A stretch of 64,000 nt of DNA from Lutraria lutraria (Eukaryota; Mollusca; Bivalvia; Venerida; Mactridae): assembly GCA_964023205.1 (NCBI GenBank), contig OZ026847.1, forward strand, positions 8,802,819-8,866,818, read 5' to 3'. Both the position numbers and the translations under genes were made by a program. Of the stretch, positions 43,920 through 57,050 are shown piece by piece; position 1 is the first letter of the stretch; the number at the start of each line of letters is the position of its first letter. The notes under the pieces were generated by a model. It was not told the DNA's origin, made no database searches, and was given only the letters and a program-made list of their open reading frames with translations.

Positions 43920-45609
43920 AGTAACTATAGCACTCAGGAGTCCACTGAAAAAAGGTTACCAGTTGTTTTAGATATTCGCCAATGTCCAGTGTGTTCCGTT
44001 GCATATGGAGTCTCTAACGAATGAAATCAAACGTCTTCGTCTGTCTATAGTTTTAAAAGAGCACAGCATTACCTTAAATTATGTGTTTTAATATTCTACT
44101 GGTATGTTTTTAAGATCAATTAAAATATAATAAATTAAAGTTCTTTTCCGTGAACAGGTGAGTGTGACTGTCTGGTTGTTAATCTTTTAGCATGAATGAT
44201 AACTATTGATCATTTTTGTTTGATTCTTTTATAGTTGCCTTTAGTCGTGAATGTGTAATTGTAAAGAGCTGTATTGTGTTCATTGAATAATGTTATTTTT
44301 TATACTTTTTAATCTTCAATTTGTAATCTTTTTACTATCTTTGAATATAAAAAACATTACATGTTTTATCATTTGTATCGATTACAATATAGGGTTAGTT
44401 AGTGGACTATATCTAAGGCTTATCCATGTACAGCACAATCTTTCCAATGCAACGCCCTTAAAGTTTGTAATAGCAAAATCATGTTTTTGTTGAGAGGTTG
44501 TTAATCTAGAATGGTTAAGATAATAGTTAAATAAAGCAGTGGGAAAATCATGCTGTTGTTGAAGAGAGTTTATGGCTCAAGAGAGGACCATTCTGGAGAA
44601 GTTGCACTGTTTCTCAAATTGATGAACGTTATGTTAACTACGTTTGTAGTATACGAAAGTAATCAACAATAACTGCTTGCTACAATGCAGAAGAAAATCT
44701 TAATTATAGTACAATGTACCACCATTTGATCCGTCTAAATATTTAGATGGTATCTACATACGTATAAAGCTTTTATTGTATTGTCATATTAAAGTATACA
44801 CTAAAGCAATATCTTAATAATTCAGACATACTAAAACGGAACCGGACGGATATCCTTAATGGTAGATGAAATGCGCGTCAACTTGAGGTAATCTAATTTG
44901 ATAAAAATTATTTAATTATTTAATGAGTAGAGTGTGATGAACTAAAACCCGGATACAGATACGTTTATATATTGAATTTCATATTTATTTCACTTTATCT
45001 GCGGCATTGATATAAGGTATGCGTACGTGCGTGTCAAATAATCTTTTCCCAAAGTTGTCGTTCGTTTTCCACCACGACTCTGTAAAAGTATTGACTTGAC
45101 AATAAAATACAGCCACAAACGGTTCACATTTTACAACATTGTGAAACAATTTTTTGAACAATACTTTGAGACAAAAGATGTTATGATTTACCAGAAAATC
45201 ACAGAAAATATTTTATTTATGAAGCGAGCGCACTTCTTCTCGACGGAAAGTGTTTGTTTACTTTCGGTTATTATTTTCACAAAGTCATATCGCTTAAATG
45301 GAAACAAAACACAGATGTCAACGTAAATTACATGATAAATTAAAACAACAAATCTACATTTAGAGAAAAACAGAACAGAAAATATATTTTATTTTTGAAT
45401 TTTAACATGTGTGTTCACAATCAAGAACTGTATACTGTAACAAAAAATCGTGTCAAACTCAAACAAATATTATACAAGTAACAACGTAGGCACAAAAAGG
45501 GTGATTTGTGTAAAATCTAAAATTCAGTCAACTATCAATTTAGGGATAATATTATGTCAAACATCATTGATTCATTATTCAATAAATTCTCTCTCATCTT
45601 GAAAATGTA
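43920..45609. other. AT-rich spacer downstream of B2
   Basis: Matches 27194-28929; contains the MITE at 44429-44611; no supported gene. Confidence 0.5.
44429..44611 (+). mobile_element. Mariner/pogo-like MITE (CAGT ends), unit 2
   Basis: Orthologous to 27704-27886; starts TACAGCACAATCTTTCC. Confidence 0.65.
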
Positions 45610-46890
45610 CAATAAATATAAGCCAATAATGTTTCAGACACGGTTTATCAGTTGGAAGAATTTAACAGATTAATTTGAACATGCTTGGCTTTTTTAAAAG
45701 AGTTTTCGGGTAAATGTCGTCTCCTATTTGTAGTTAATCTGATACACTCCAATATAAAATGAAATTCATTTTCTTTTTGATCACTTTCACAAGTTTCACA
45801 TGTGCGTTGGTCTTGGTATATTATTGCACGACCATGTCAAACGGTTTCAATCCTTTGTCTATGGGTGGATGTACAGATCTTTGTAAACCTAGTTATAATC
45901 TTACGATCCAGTATTTTTTATCCAAGTGAATTTCATATTCAAAATTCTAATTTAGATAGACATCTATACACTAACAGCTTGTTGTTGTAATCAATTTCTG
46001 GCAGACGTCATCAAATAGCCTTTGTTTATATAAAGAATAAACCATTTACCATTATTTTATTCTACTGATTCCCAGATGTCATCGAAACCATACGAGTACA
46101 ATACTTATTTAGTTGACATTAGTACACCAGTCAGTCTTACCGGCTGTAACATCACACGTACAATGAAACATTATGCAAATTAGATATCATAAAATTATTT
46201 TTAAAATTCAAAACCTTGAGCCAATATTTTAGCATATGAACAAAACGGTTTGCATACAAAGGCATGCGACCCAATTCGCCATAAATCGTACACTTACTTG
46301 TTGAGTAATGGTTTGCAAAATTGCATAAGTAAGCTTGAGATGTCTTTTGACTTGGCGTATTCCCTTATTTCGGCAGTTTAGTTCAGTATGAAAGAAACTA
46401 AAAAATCACACAATTGGCACATAGCTTTTGGAGAAAATTCAATTTCTATTACTTCAAGAAAAGTACTTCATAGCTTTTAAAGCCTTACCAATTAGCAATT
46501 GCTGAATAAGCCATTATAACCAAATACTTGACACAAATGATTGAAATTTTCAACTACATATATACATATAAATTTCCAAATTTGCACCGTTATAAAACCA
46601 TAATGATAAAGAATACCATGATCTTTGATTTGTCAGTGTTTAGTACAATGATTTCTGTATGATAACAAAGTTCAAACGTTGATTTAATTGTTCAGCAGAT
46701 TCGACCATTAAAGCCACATCGTCAACATACAATAACAGTATTAACAACAATTCATTAATTTCTACACCAGCATTAAGATTGTTACGAAGTGAAGCCGACA
46801 AAGGGGTACAGTGTTTATCGCAATAAAACACTATTTTGGCGTGTTCAGTTACAATTTTTGTTACTTGTTGTGAAAATATGATTTTCAATC
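45610..46890 (-). mobile_element. LINE relic with reverse-transcriptase motif, unit 2
   Basis: Orthologous to 28930-30170. The YVDDVALM motif is near 46730-46716. The segment near 46287-46266 reads IYGELGRMPLYANRF in frame, less damaged than in unit 1. The Cys/His end is near 45810-45750. Stops and shifts break the frame. Confidence 0.72.
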
Positions 46891-46994
46891 TTTGTGAATA
46901 ACTTAAAACTTTTGTTAGCTATGTAGCGTAATTAAGCAATCACAATATAATAAATACAGTATTTTGTTTCCGTTTTAGCGAAATTTAGGCAATT

Positions 46995-48071
46995 GCGAAA
47001 CTTTAATGAGAATCGGATATATGTTTTGAATTACGTCGGCAAAGATAACGAAGACAATTGTGTATAGATATTGACTTGTCAACATGTTTGCTATTTCTAC
47101 ACCGCCTCCGTGGTCGAGAGGTTAAAGTTTCAAAGGTTCAAACTTTCACTGGTCGGTCGTGGGTTCGGGTCCAGCTACCGATCATGTATCTTTATATGAG
47201 AAAGTAGGCAGTTGCTTACGGAGGATGGTAGTCTAGTACTGGTTCTTTCCAGGGACGATGGTTAGGTTAACTACTGTAGAAAAGGAGCGTTAAACTCTAC
47301 TAAACAAATTAACAAACAAACAAACAAACTTCTATTTCTGACCAATATTTTGCTAATTTCGAGTTTAATATAAAGGGTTTTGTGATTCGATCATTTTTAG
47401 CAGATTTATGGCACTTTGTTTGTCTGTACCAAACTTCAACCTTGCCTATTAAATCAAAAGGCTACCGCTTACAATCATCAAACTTCATATCTTGGTTCAT
47501 CATGACAATCTCTACAGGTCCTGTGCATTTTCAAGTAAAAGGGCATCCGAAGGGGGCATTGTGTTTTTAAAACGTATCCTGTTATTATTGAGAATTTGTT
47601 TGAGAGTATGAATGTTTAACTGATTGATTACTCTTTATATATGTGTGCATAAAACAAAAAATGAAATTATTATGTAAATAAAATGGTGGTTTGTTTTCCA
47701 TTAAGTATTTTTCTTGACTGTTACATTGATGATTTATCTATCTTTGTAACAAACGTTCAATTGTTTACCTGTCAAAAACGTATCTTTCAGTGTTTTTGAG
47801 TCATAAAAAGTTCACACCGATGATCGGAGGAATTTCAATATACTGCTAGATTCTATGATGAAACCATTAACATGTGTAATCAATAGTCTGGTTATTACAT
47901 GTGGAAATTGTTTTCTATTTTCATGAATCTCACTACAGTATTGTTCAGTAAAAATACAAAATTAAAACAATTCAGATTAACATTTGTACTTGGTTTACGT
48001 ATGTATGCTTATATGTGTTTCAATCATATGAATTGTTAAAATTATAAACTTGATCTTTACACTGAAGATAC
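46995..48071. other. About 1.07 kb present in unit 2 but not unit 1
   Basis: Unit 1 passes directly from the LINE flank to TTTCAGAATCAATGCAAAC (30300), whereas unit 2 has this extra block, which includes a SINE at 47101-47329. No clear target duplication bounds the whole block, so it may be an insertion here or a deletion in unit 1. Unit 3 cannot be compared because the window ends. Confidence 0.6.
47101..47329 (+). repeat. SINE family S, fullest copy, with (CAAA)n tail
   Basis: tRNA head ACCGCCTCCGTGGTCGAGAG with B-box GGGTTCGGGTCC; body TATATGAGAAAGTAGGCAG, then the GTCTAGTACTGGTTC motif and GGAGCGTTAAACTC; 3' tail AACAAACAAACAAACAAAC, which gives the + orientation. Confidence 0.82.
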
Positions 48072-48984
48072 TTTCAGAATCAATGCAAACTGCATAGTAC
48101 ACTTTTGTATTTGGTAAGACCTTTTTGATTGTATACATGTATTTTGTGTATGTGAAATAAAAGCAGATTGTTTGAAGTACAAACAGACATTCCTTATTTA
48201 TATCATGCTTTTTTATGAAAACACAAATATATTATATAAAATTTATCAGTAATATGTTACCATAGCAACCAAAATTTAGTGACTCAATAACTGTTCACCC
48301 TATAGATAGTATGATTTTAGCTATCGGGGTTCCAGGTATATGAACCAATACATCTACTTATCATTGTTTATCATACTAGGGCATTCCTAGGTAAAAGTTC
48401 GCCTCACACCGGTATTACAATACAGATACACCCAGCAGGCTTCGAGCAGCAGCAGGAGTGCCAAGGATGAACATCTAATGCAAGGCCCAATATAACTTGC
48501 ATACGGCTTAAATAAGTTATCATTATACCTTGATCGTTCTATATTAAACTAGTAGAGGGAACCATAGTGGAAGAAATTTATAATAGCATTAAAACCAACT
48601 ATTTACAAGTTTAACTTGATATTAAAGAATAATTCTATTGTCATGGAGATAAAACATGTGAAAGCATTAACATTCAAAGTTGTTCATTTCTTCAAATACA
48701 TTTGACTATCATGTGTTTTTAAAAAATACTCAAGGAAGAATTTTTTTTAATTAATTCTATTGTGTTACCATGGCAACCTAATAATACATTTATGAATATC
48801 TGCCATGCGCTTTTTCATTACATATACAACATAACTGATCACGTATCATCCAATCAATGGATGAAAAATAGCGTCTTTTTTAAAGCAAACTTTATTTTAA
48901 ACGTTCCTATAAGATCAGTAAATTTAAGACGACATGCCTTGTTGATTTAAGTGATTTTTGCTACGAGTATGTGCCAGAAAGTGT
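48072..48984. other. AT-rich spacer at the end of unit 2
   Basis: Matches 30300-31440 without the 226-bp insertion. Contains X-box-like palindromes at 48256-48270 and 48764-48778. A short frame at 48762 is not conserved. Confidence 0.5.
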
Positions 48985-49086
48985 TGCTGACATATACATG
49001 GATACAGCTAAGGTTTGACAGGAATTGGAGTATTTTTGTCCGATTTTAAACTTTTCACTATTAATATAAACGTAATACATAAATAA

Positions 49087-49151
49087 CACATTTCTGAGAG
49101 GGCGTTATTAAAAATTATCAGCGCGTTTTATAACGCCCTTCAAGAAATGTG
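49087..49151. repeat. 65-bp hairpin, unit 3
   Basis: Orthologous to 31541-31605. Confidence 0.6.
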
Positions 49152-49514
49152 AAAATTATTTTATTACACCGAAGATTTCATAGAAATTTAAAAAGTAAAT
49201 ATGATGTCACAACATATTAATAAGCAATGGCATTACATAGACAATCAAGCTTTTACTCACACTTCAAAATCAGTAAACGAAATTTTGGATTAACTAAAAG
49301 TATTTTCAAGTTGAATCTACAATATAGAACATATTTTATTAAGAACAACCCGTCAAAAAAATGGGAAATGATTTAATAAACGAAAATCCGTTTGGACTGT
49401 ACGCGCATCATTTCTGCGCACGTGTTATTGAAATGTGTAATAAAAAGATTAATGCCCACTCATATATACGACTTTACATTGGAAATGGGAGTGAGGTACT
49501 ATAAATTATAATAT

Positions 49515-50590
49515 TAGACATTATTGTACACGCTCGACGTTTATATAGAACAGAACAGAACAGAAATTTATTGGATTTGTACATAAGTACATCATCTGCA
49601 TATATAATACAAACATAGATTTACAATATACAATCAGTCACGTTATACCTAGATTATTATACAACTACAAAAGAAAAAAGGTCAAATTATTGTCAGTGAA
49701 GATGAACAGAGTTGTTACATGTTATTCGTTAATGAATTTTTCGATCGTATGGCTTCTTTTATAAATAAAGATACTTTAACTAATAATTGTTTATTTTGAG
49801 AATTTAATAATTCTAAAAATTTAAACAGAGATGGTTTATTATAAAATTATGGTTTGATATATTTCTTACGTAAGTTAACATAGAAAGGACATTGGCATAC
49901 AAACTGTAATTCGTCTTCTATATCGTTTTTGTACACATTTGACAATATCTATTATAATGAGGTGTATTTGTTCTTGAATAACGTCCGGTATGAATGAATA
50001 AAGGGAGGCCAGCTTGACAATATCTATTATAATGAGGTGTATTTGTTCTTGAATAACGTCCGGTATGAATGAATAAAGGGAGGCCAGCGAGTCGTAATCT
50101 ACAGAAATGAAACCGATATTTCCTTGGTAATACATTTAAATAATCTTCATAATGGAAACAAGCTTTACAGTAAAAATAATTATTTAAAGTTCTACTATGT
50201 TCTACATTATAAAACCATTCTTGTTTAAAAGTATCGATGACTCTAGCTTCAAAAACAGAAACAATTTTTTTACATCAATTGAACCAACATCATTCAAAGC
50301 AGAGCTAAACCCATACTTGTTTAATATATTTTTAACATCAGAAACCCAATTAGACAAACCATTATCACTATCTTTTATACTAATTTCATGCATGGTTTTC
50401 AATATAATATTTTCAGAACTATTAACTCTTAACCAGTATTTAAAAATTATCACGTAACGTTTAATATACAAAGGGTAACGCCCTAATTCACCATATACAG
50501 CTATATTAGGTGTACTTTTACTAACTTTTAGAATAGCTTTACAAAATATCAATTGTATTCGTTCAACTTCCGGAGATTTTGTATTTCATA
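49515..50590 (-). mobile_element. Second LINE relic, 3' end only, unit 3
   Basis: Orthologous to 31995-33130: VYGELGRYPL and the Cys/His end are on the minus strand, with a GAACAGAACAGAACAG repeat at the 3' side. The frame with YGELGR is slightly longer here (116 codons) because of one indel. Confidence 0.72.
49939..50088 (-). repeat. Minisatellite: two exact 75-bp repeats (unit 3)
   Basis: Period 75 at 49939 and 50014, the same sequence as the three repeats at 32392. The copy number differs between units. Confidence 0.95.
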
Positions 50591-51588
50591 TATATATATA
50601 GGTCCCGTTGATAACTTTTATAACACCACCACGCTACGTCGCAATACAACTATATATCGAGTTAGATCACTCACTTAAAACAATAGTGTGATTTCCGCTG
50701 TAACAACTGAATGATAAATAAATTGTCACTCAATCAAAACATAAAAAAAACAAGAAAATTTGTAACGAAACGCTCAAAAATTATTTATGATGAAATCGGT
50801 CGCTCTGTCAGAAGTGAAACAAATATGACGTCCGCTGTAACAACTGGATGATGTAAATAATAAACTATTGAGTTGTCAGGACAGTTCTAAACAAAAACTA
50901 TATGCACGTGAGGTCACGATGAGTGCCTATAAATACACCGATCAGATTAGCCTCGATCGTCGTATATACGCAATATATCCCATACTTTTTTAGACAGAAG
51001 TTTCAGCATGATAGGTCCAAAATTATGGAAGGAATTACCTGTTAGCCTGAGACAATGTGATTCTGTAAACATTTTCAAACATAAATTGCACTATTCTAAC
51101 AGAGTGTGTTGATAAGCTTGCCTACTACATATTCATTTTGAAGTGTATATTTGTGTATTTTTTGTTTGTTTTTTCATTGTACAACGCATTTGAATATATA
51201 TTTATTTGTAGAAATGGGCGTTTAATAAAATGTTCAAGTTTCTAGCACTCCCTAGATAAAAGCTAGTACGTGAGGCACAACATTAGTAATTACTCTCGCT
51301 GGGTGCCCCGTAATGTCACGTGAGTGCAATGTCCCTACACGGATTTCCTGGACAAGAGTAGGCGACTTAAGAATTGACGGAAGACACACATTTCTGTAAA
51401 TGACACAAGTTGGAGAGGAGGCGAGGAGCTTGTTTGGTTATATAACGCCTAATGAACAACAAAGGATTTTGCTGTCATATCTGGGATAGTAAGTTTTAAT
51501 ATATTTACAAGCATTGAGAGCATGCTGTCATTGTCTTCTGTCTAAAGTTTTTTAGCAATTTTGTATAAGGAGTTGGTTTGTTCTCACA

Positions 51589-51776
51589 GACCCGCCTTCG
51601 TGGTCAAGTGGTTAGGGTAGCTGATTTCAAATCATAACCTGTCAATGATAGAGGATCGTGGGTTCGAACCCCGCTACCGACCACGTCTCTTTATGTGAGA
51701 AAGTAGGCGGTTGTTTACGGAGGATGAGAGTCTAGTACTAGTTCTTCTGACTGTTGGAAAGGGGCGTAAAACTCGA
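51589..51776 (+). repeat. SINE family S, unit 3
   Basis: Orthologous to 34118-34306, with the same near-canonical A and B boxes. Confidence 0.8.
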
Positions 51777-52358
51777 TATGAAAAAAAAATGTTTAAAAAC
51801 CTCTTTATCTTTATTGTTGTGATAGGTAAAAAGACATGATATTTAGTTCACTTTAAAATAATAACCCGTCTTACATAAAAAAGCCATACATTTGTATAGT
51901 TAATATTCATCATGAAAACTGTTCAGTATTTAAACCTGTCACAACAGGAAACCCTTGTTCAATATGCAAAATTGGTTTGTATGAGGCGCGTAGCAATGTT
52001 ATGTCCCAAAATATTTGTTTTGGTATGGATTGTGTATGAAAAATAATATATTGGAGACAGGAAATTATGAAGCATTATAATCCGACTAAAACTAACTGCT
52101 TGGTGCATGAATCAAATGTTCCTTATGCCCGGAGTATCGAGATTCTTGATAAAGAACAAATGACCATAATATTATAATATGGTCATAGGTAATCAACAAT
52201 ATAACGAACTAAAATGAATTACTTACTAAATGAAAAAACTTGCTCTGGTTGATTTTTTTCGGGTTATGTTTTTAGTGAATACAAATGGCCATTTCATACT
52301 TTTTGCTGAATCCAAATGATTTTGATTATATAGATAAAGGCAATAATTATCATTCAAG

Positions 52359-52461
52359 TACAGTAAATGCCTGAAGTCTAAAATCCTGAAAACCGGAATA
52401 GTAACACACGTGACTTTAGGTTCTGCCCGGAAAGAGTACGGTTTTCAGGGGTTTTACTGTA
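52359..52461. mobile_element. 103-bp pogo-like MITE, unit 3
   Basis: Orthologous to 34890-34992. Confidence 0.65.
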
Positions 52462-53142
52462 TACAATAACAAGGGCGCTAAAGGCCCTATAATTCTAGAT
52501 GTACGTAAGTTAACCGTAGATTGATTTGGTTGGTTCTGTGATTTGCGAAGGGAAGCAAACTAATTCAGACAGACTGGACCAATTATAAACTGGACACAGT
52601 TTAGTCCTTCATTGTGTCTATAGTCCTATGTGGTGGGTGGTTTTTGTGCTTTGGGATTTTAGGGTAAGTTGAATGTTTGGAATACGACGCGTTTTTGCTA
52701 GGAATCTATACGCACGCATATTTAAGCCTTTCAACAGTCCATAAGTTTGCTCACTAGTACGGAAGCGAATATTCTAGTTAGATTTATGGTGATGTAAAAA
52801 TACAGAATTATATAAAATTGTTATTATATTATAATAATAGAGTTTTTTAAGAACATCAAATTCATTTTCTCAGCTTTATAATTCTCAGCAAATTATAGCT
52901 CATTTATTGAAAATTTAGTTATTTCGGTGTCCACATAGCAACCATTTTCTATTCCAGGTAGTTCAATACGTATAGATTCGAATTTTTACGTCATGCTTCG
53001 TCAGATCCTGATGTTAGGTTGATACTGCCTCAACGTCTGCTACAAAAAGAAGAATATTTATTCAAAAGTCTGAAGAAATTCATAAAGTTCTGAGCATATT
53101 TATTATTTAGACATTTGCGTTAAATACAACATTACTTCTGCT

Positions 53143-54741
53143 ATGGCTTTGGTTAATACAATAGAGGCGCTTGTACCAAATATTACTCTCGCAACCGATA
53201 ACTGGCTGACAAACAGCACTGACTATGTTCAGAATGTAACAGCTCCATTTTATAATGATAACCAAACCGCTTTAGATCACACACAGACCATAACGACAGT
53301 GATGCCAACGTTCTCATCAGAAAGCCCAGTTACATTTAGTACAACAACCAATAGTTATGACTATGATCACGATTATGAATCCTACATGTTCATTGGATTT
53401 CCTTTTGAAAAACCAGTGTATTTATACTTCTGGGAAATACTCGTCATTTGCACATCTCTTGTCAACATGATTGTAGTTTGTATCCTTCTAAGGAGAAAGA
53501 TGCGCAATCCAGTCAACATAGTGCTTGCCGCAATAGCCATATCAGATTCTTTGACCGGTCTTACCACACTGCCCACATACATGATAACATACCTAAATTA
53601 CGAACCGCCATATAACCATCTAAGTTATTACGACTCTTATGCATACCCAGATGAAGGTCATACCATGCCTGGACCGATGGATGTGGATCCAAACGTGAAT
53701 GACCATACAAATTCGACATACGTGGGTGAATATATGAAGTATTATGGCGATGCAGAGCTTTACGGGCAACAAGAGTCTTACGGAGGATACAGATTGACAA
53801 AAGATCAATGCCGATGGTTCATGATATCAAGGTTCTTTATTTCTAAGTCGTTTCATTCAATGTCGATATATCTCACTCTGTTTCTTGGAATTCAGAGATT
53901 TATTTCTGTCGCAGCACCATTTAAAGCGCAATTCATAACAACTGAAAGAGCATTGCTTATTTGCTTGATCATATTTTTGCTTTCTCCTATACTGCACATT
54001 TATCATTTATTTGATGAAAAAGCGAAGTCTGGAAATTGCAGCTGGGATTTAGAAGAAGACGGTTGCAAAAAGGGCTGCATCGTACTTTGGATTATGTTTT
54101 TCTTGCGGAATTTGATTCCTTGTTGCGTTCTTTTAATATTTACTATAATGTTTATCCTGGAACTGCGTAAAGGTGAAAGTACCATTCGAAGAATGGATAG
54201 CACAAAAAGTCAAATTGAACGAAGAGTCCTGGAAAATCGACGCATCGCCATCATCGTGACAGCTATTGTAGTCGTGTTCCTAATTCCAGAAATTCCGTAC
54301 GGGTTTTTTCTGTTGTACAACGCCATCGATAAAACGGCAAATAATGGCGAAAATATGGATTTGGAAACCAACAGAGCAATACACATGACTTATGAACTTC
54401 TAATGGTCCTTTCATTCCATGCTAACTTCTATATTTACACATTGTTCAATCGGAAATTCCGAATATGTCTTGTCAAGATTTTCGTTCAACCTGTGAGACG
54501 ATGGATGGGGGATACAAGGCGGGTATCAATCACATCTACAAGCAGAAGTTCACAAAGACGCACGGACAATATGTCATTGAAGTCTCAGGGGAGAAATACT
54601 CTTGATAAAAGCGTGTCCAATACATTAACACTAAAGTCAAATTTAGAATCCACAGCGTTCATGAATTCTGCTTCTGTCGACATCACTCAAACATCTCATC
54701 ATGACAAAGATGAATTTGATGCCCTTAATGCTGAGGTCTAA
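53143..54741 (+). CDS. Class A GPCR, type A copy 3, 532 aa
   Basis: Identical to A1 and A2 from residue 64 to 173 and from 205 to 518. Copy-specific changes are Ile7 (which removes the sequon at N5), Ala9, Phe36, Thr174, His188 and Val194. Asn24, Val63, Pro178 and Ala204 are shared with A2. The tail is as in A1. The seven-helix core, GIQRF and NFYIY are unchanged. The 5' flank next to the ATG resembles A1, while the DNA further upstream resembles unit 2. B3 follows 4.5 kb downstream. Confidence 0.93.
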   Translation: MALVNTIEALVPNITLATDNWLTNSTDYVQNVTAPFYNDNQTALDHTQTITTVMPTFSSESPVTFSTTTNSYDYDHDYESYMFIGFPFEKPVYLYFWEILVICTSLVNMIVVCILLRRKMRNPVNIVLAAIAISDSLTGLTTLPTYMITYLNYEPPYNHLSYYDSYAYPDEGHTMPGPMDVDPNVNDHTNSTYVGEYMKYYGDAELYGQQESYGGYRLTKDQCRWFMISRFFISKSFHSMSIYLTLFLGIQRFISVAAPFKAQFITTERALLICLIIFLLSPILHIYHLFDEKAKSGNCSWDLEEDGCKKGCIVLWIMFFLRNLIPCCVLLIFTIMFILELRKGESTIRRMDSTKSQIERRVLENRRIAIIVTAIVVVFLIPEIPYGFFLLYNAIDKTANNGENMDLETNRAIHMTYELLMVLSFHANFYIYTLFNRKFRICLVKIFVQPVRRWMGDTRRVSITSTSRSSQRRTDNMSLKSQGRNTLDKSVSNTLTLKSNLESTAFMNSASVDITQTSHHDKDEFDALNAEV

Positions 54742-55843
54742 ACTTAGAGGATCATAGTTATTGTGCTCAACGGATTCAGTAAGATGCATTTGTATATATT
54801 AATATAAATAGTAATATAGGACAAATAATGAAATGCGCATATTACTGCTAGAACTACAAAATCTATGAAACATTCAAAGCAAGACATAGTCTGGTTCACG
54901 GACGTGCTCTACAATTACGTCAGGCAAAGCTCATTAATGGCGGCCTTCAGTGGTAATGCACAGGCAACGTAATATTCTTATTTGACTAATCGTTCGTGAT
55001 GTTATGCCTAATTATAATTGTTTATGTACTAATAATGTATAAGCGGCTAGATATTTTAAATAATGATCTTCTTATTTGTTCATAATATATTCTTTCATGA
55101 AGTAGCTATAATTTCGGACGTGAGTCTTTATAGTTTCCAAAAATTAGTTTGTGATCATCTAAAAAATGGACATCTATGATATATATTATATAAATAGGAT
55201 TCATTACCAACCATCACAAGCACTTGGTCACTTGATATAAGAAAATACCCTAACCATAGAATGTACAGAGGACACCGCCATTATTGCGCTTTGTCTGGCC
55301 CGATAACATAATGTAAGAGGAAGGAACTCCAGACTAAGCAAGACATGTGTGGTGTTATATCACATTTCTTTTACACAGAAATATGTATGCTTTTTGTAAG
55401 ATAACATTGATTTGCATACTAGAGTTGATGTATACTCAATACTTTGAATGCTTCTGCTATTTGAGTGATTTTCGCCAAATTTGTCCTTTTCTTAAATAAA
55501 CCATGCTATACACTATATTAAAATATACATGTATTACTTATGTTTTAGTGAAATGTTCATGACATCTTTCTTCTTAAATGAAATACAATGATTATTGTTA
55601 TAGAAATAATTATTTTAATGGCAATGATTACCCAATTATATATTAAGTATATATACATGTATATATATGTGGGTATGCAGTTTCGACCTAGTATTGTATT
55701 GTATATTTCATTAAGCATGTTTTTGATTTTGAAGAATTGATTAATAATCTAAATTGTTTTTAGTCCAGAGTAGGATTAAAATATCTTTTGAAATGTTAGG
55801 GGAAAATCGATTTTTATGGAATTAGATTAATAATATGAGCCAA
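54742..55843. other. 3' flank of A3
   Basis: Matches 20838-21924. The GTCTTTATAG site is empty here (about 55124-55133). No gene. Confidence 0.5.
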
Positions 55844-56392
55844 TTACGATTGATAACAGCCAAACAGTGCCCTCTCATGCTCCCAGTTACTAGTATGTCC
55901 CTGGTGGACCGTTGCGGGATATTGTTCCATTCTTGGGCCAATCTGGCACCAAGCTTCAAGACACTCCTCGGATGGTCTAGACACTGTCAGGTTAAATGGC
56001 AAGTTGTAATCCATTCTAAATACAAATGTATTTTCAAATGGATGAGAGTCCGGAGAATTCGCCAGTATGTCTTGACACTTGTTCACCTCCCTGTCAATAT
56101 TCTCCTGGACCTCCTGGACCACACGGTCTTCATTGGACGGGCATTTTGTCAAAATTAACTCATTGCCTAATGTAGCACTGGTTAGTGAGGGGAACGCAGT
56201 CTATGAATGAATCAGGTCGATACGGCCCCGGCTGATGCTAGACCATCAATAAACCTCCGCCATTCTTCACCAAACTGTGTGTAAATGCTCTCCCGGTCGT
56301 TTCCATATTCTGGCTCGTCTGTCGGTATAGTTCAGGCAATACCCAGTATTGTCGGTGAACTGGAAGAGTCGCCAATCCTCCCTTCGTATCAT
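55844..56392 (-). pseudogene. Conserved minus-strand coding relic, unit 3
   Basis: Same 549-bp layout as the other two. The C-terminal frame is intact with one replacement (VVQEV for VVLEV) and one synonymous Gly change. The upstream TAG is shared with unit 2. Confidence 0.4.
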
Positions 56393-57050
56393 GCTCAGCG
56401 GTGATTCACTTACGGATCCACTGTATAAATTACGAAATTTATGGTTAGTTTAAAGTAGGCTGAGGATACAAATCGGATGTGACAACTTACACATACGGCA
56501 AGTAATTGTGTATTTACGCACATGATGAATAATACAAAAAACAATTGTAAAAATCGTTATTATACATTTCATTATATTATGCATACGTTCTGTTTTTATT
56601 TTTTTGTACTATTTTTTTGAAAGAAAACACTTTTATATGCATTAGATAGATTTTGAAGTTGAATTAACTAGTTACGTGAACATTTGATGTTATCATTACT
56701 ATAAAATTCGATGTGTATACTATCTAAGGTAAGATTTATTGTATTATAACTATATCTATAATGTGTTTTATGTTCATCTGTAGAAACTATGACTGTAACA
56801 TTGAGCTTTAATTGTTAAAATGTTTCCATACATCGTGATGTCTATGTTTTCATTAGCACCCAATTGTATACACAATTATTATAAGTAATTTCGAAGTTAG
56901 GTTAAATTTTAAATTGAAGTTTGGTAATGTGATTGAATGAAACTTAGATTTTATAAACCTAGGGAAAATTTCGAGTAAAAAATAACCCCAGTGTCTGATA
57001 TTGACAACGAAGTTGACATGATCCTCCGCTTGCCTAGGCTGTCAAGGTTG
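56393..57050. other. AT-rich spacer, unit 3
   Basis: Matches 22474-23130; no gene. Confidence 0.5.

Larger units (their letters stand above)
31441..48984 (+). repeat. Tandem receptor unit 2 (GPCR A2 + B2)
   Basis: The boundary is set at the second GCTGACATATACATGG. It uniquely carries the 531-bp element at 37655-38185 and about 1.07 kb at 46995-48071 (absent from unit 1), and uniquely lacks the TTAA MITE found in units 1 and 3. Confidence 0.88.
50591..53142. other. 5' region of unit 3, upstream of A3
   Basis: Nearly identical to 33131-35673 of unit 2 until about 150 bp before A3, where it becomes more like unit 1. Contains a SINE and a MITE, listed separately. No gene. Confidence 0.5.

Noticed and set aside
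48762..48950. 62-codon + frame at the end of unit 2
   Set aside because: It is not preserved at the matching place in unit 1, and it overlaps an X-box-like palindrome and AT-rich spacer.
50197..50457. 86-codon + frame in unit 3
   Set aside because: It lies antisense to the LINE relic's YGELGR-containing frame.
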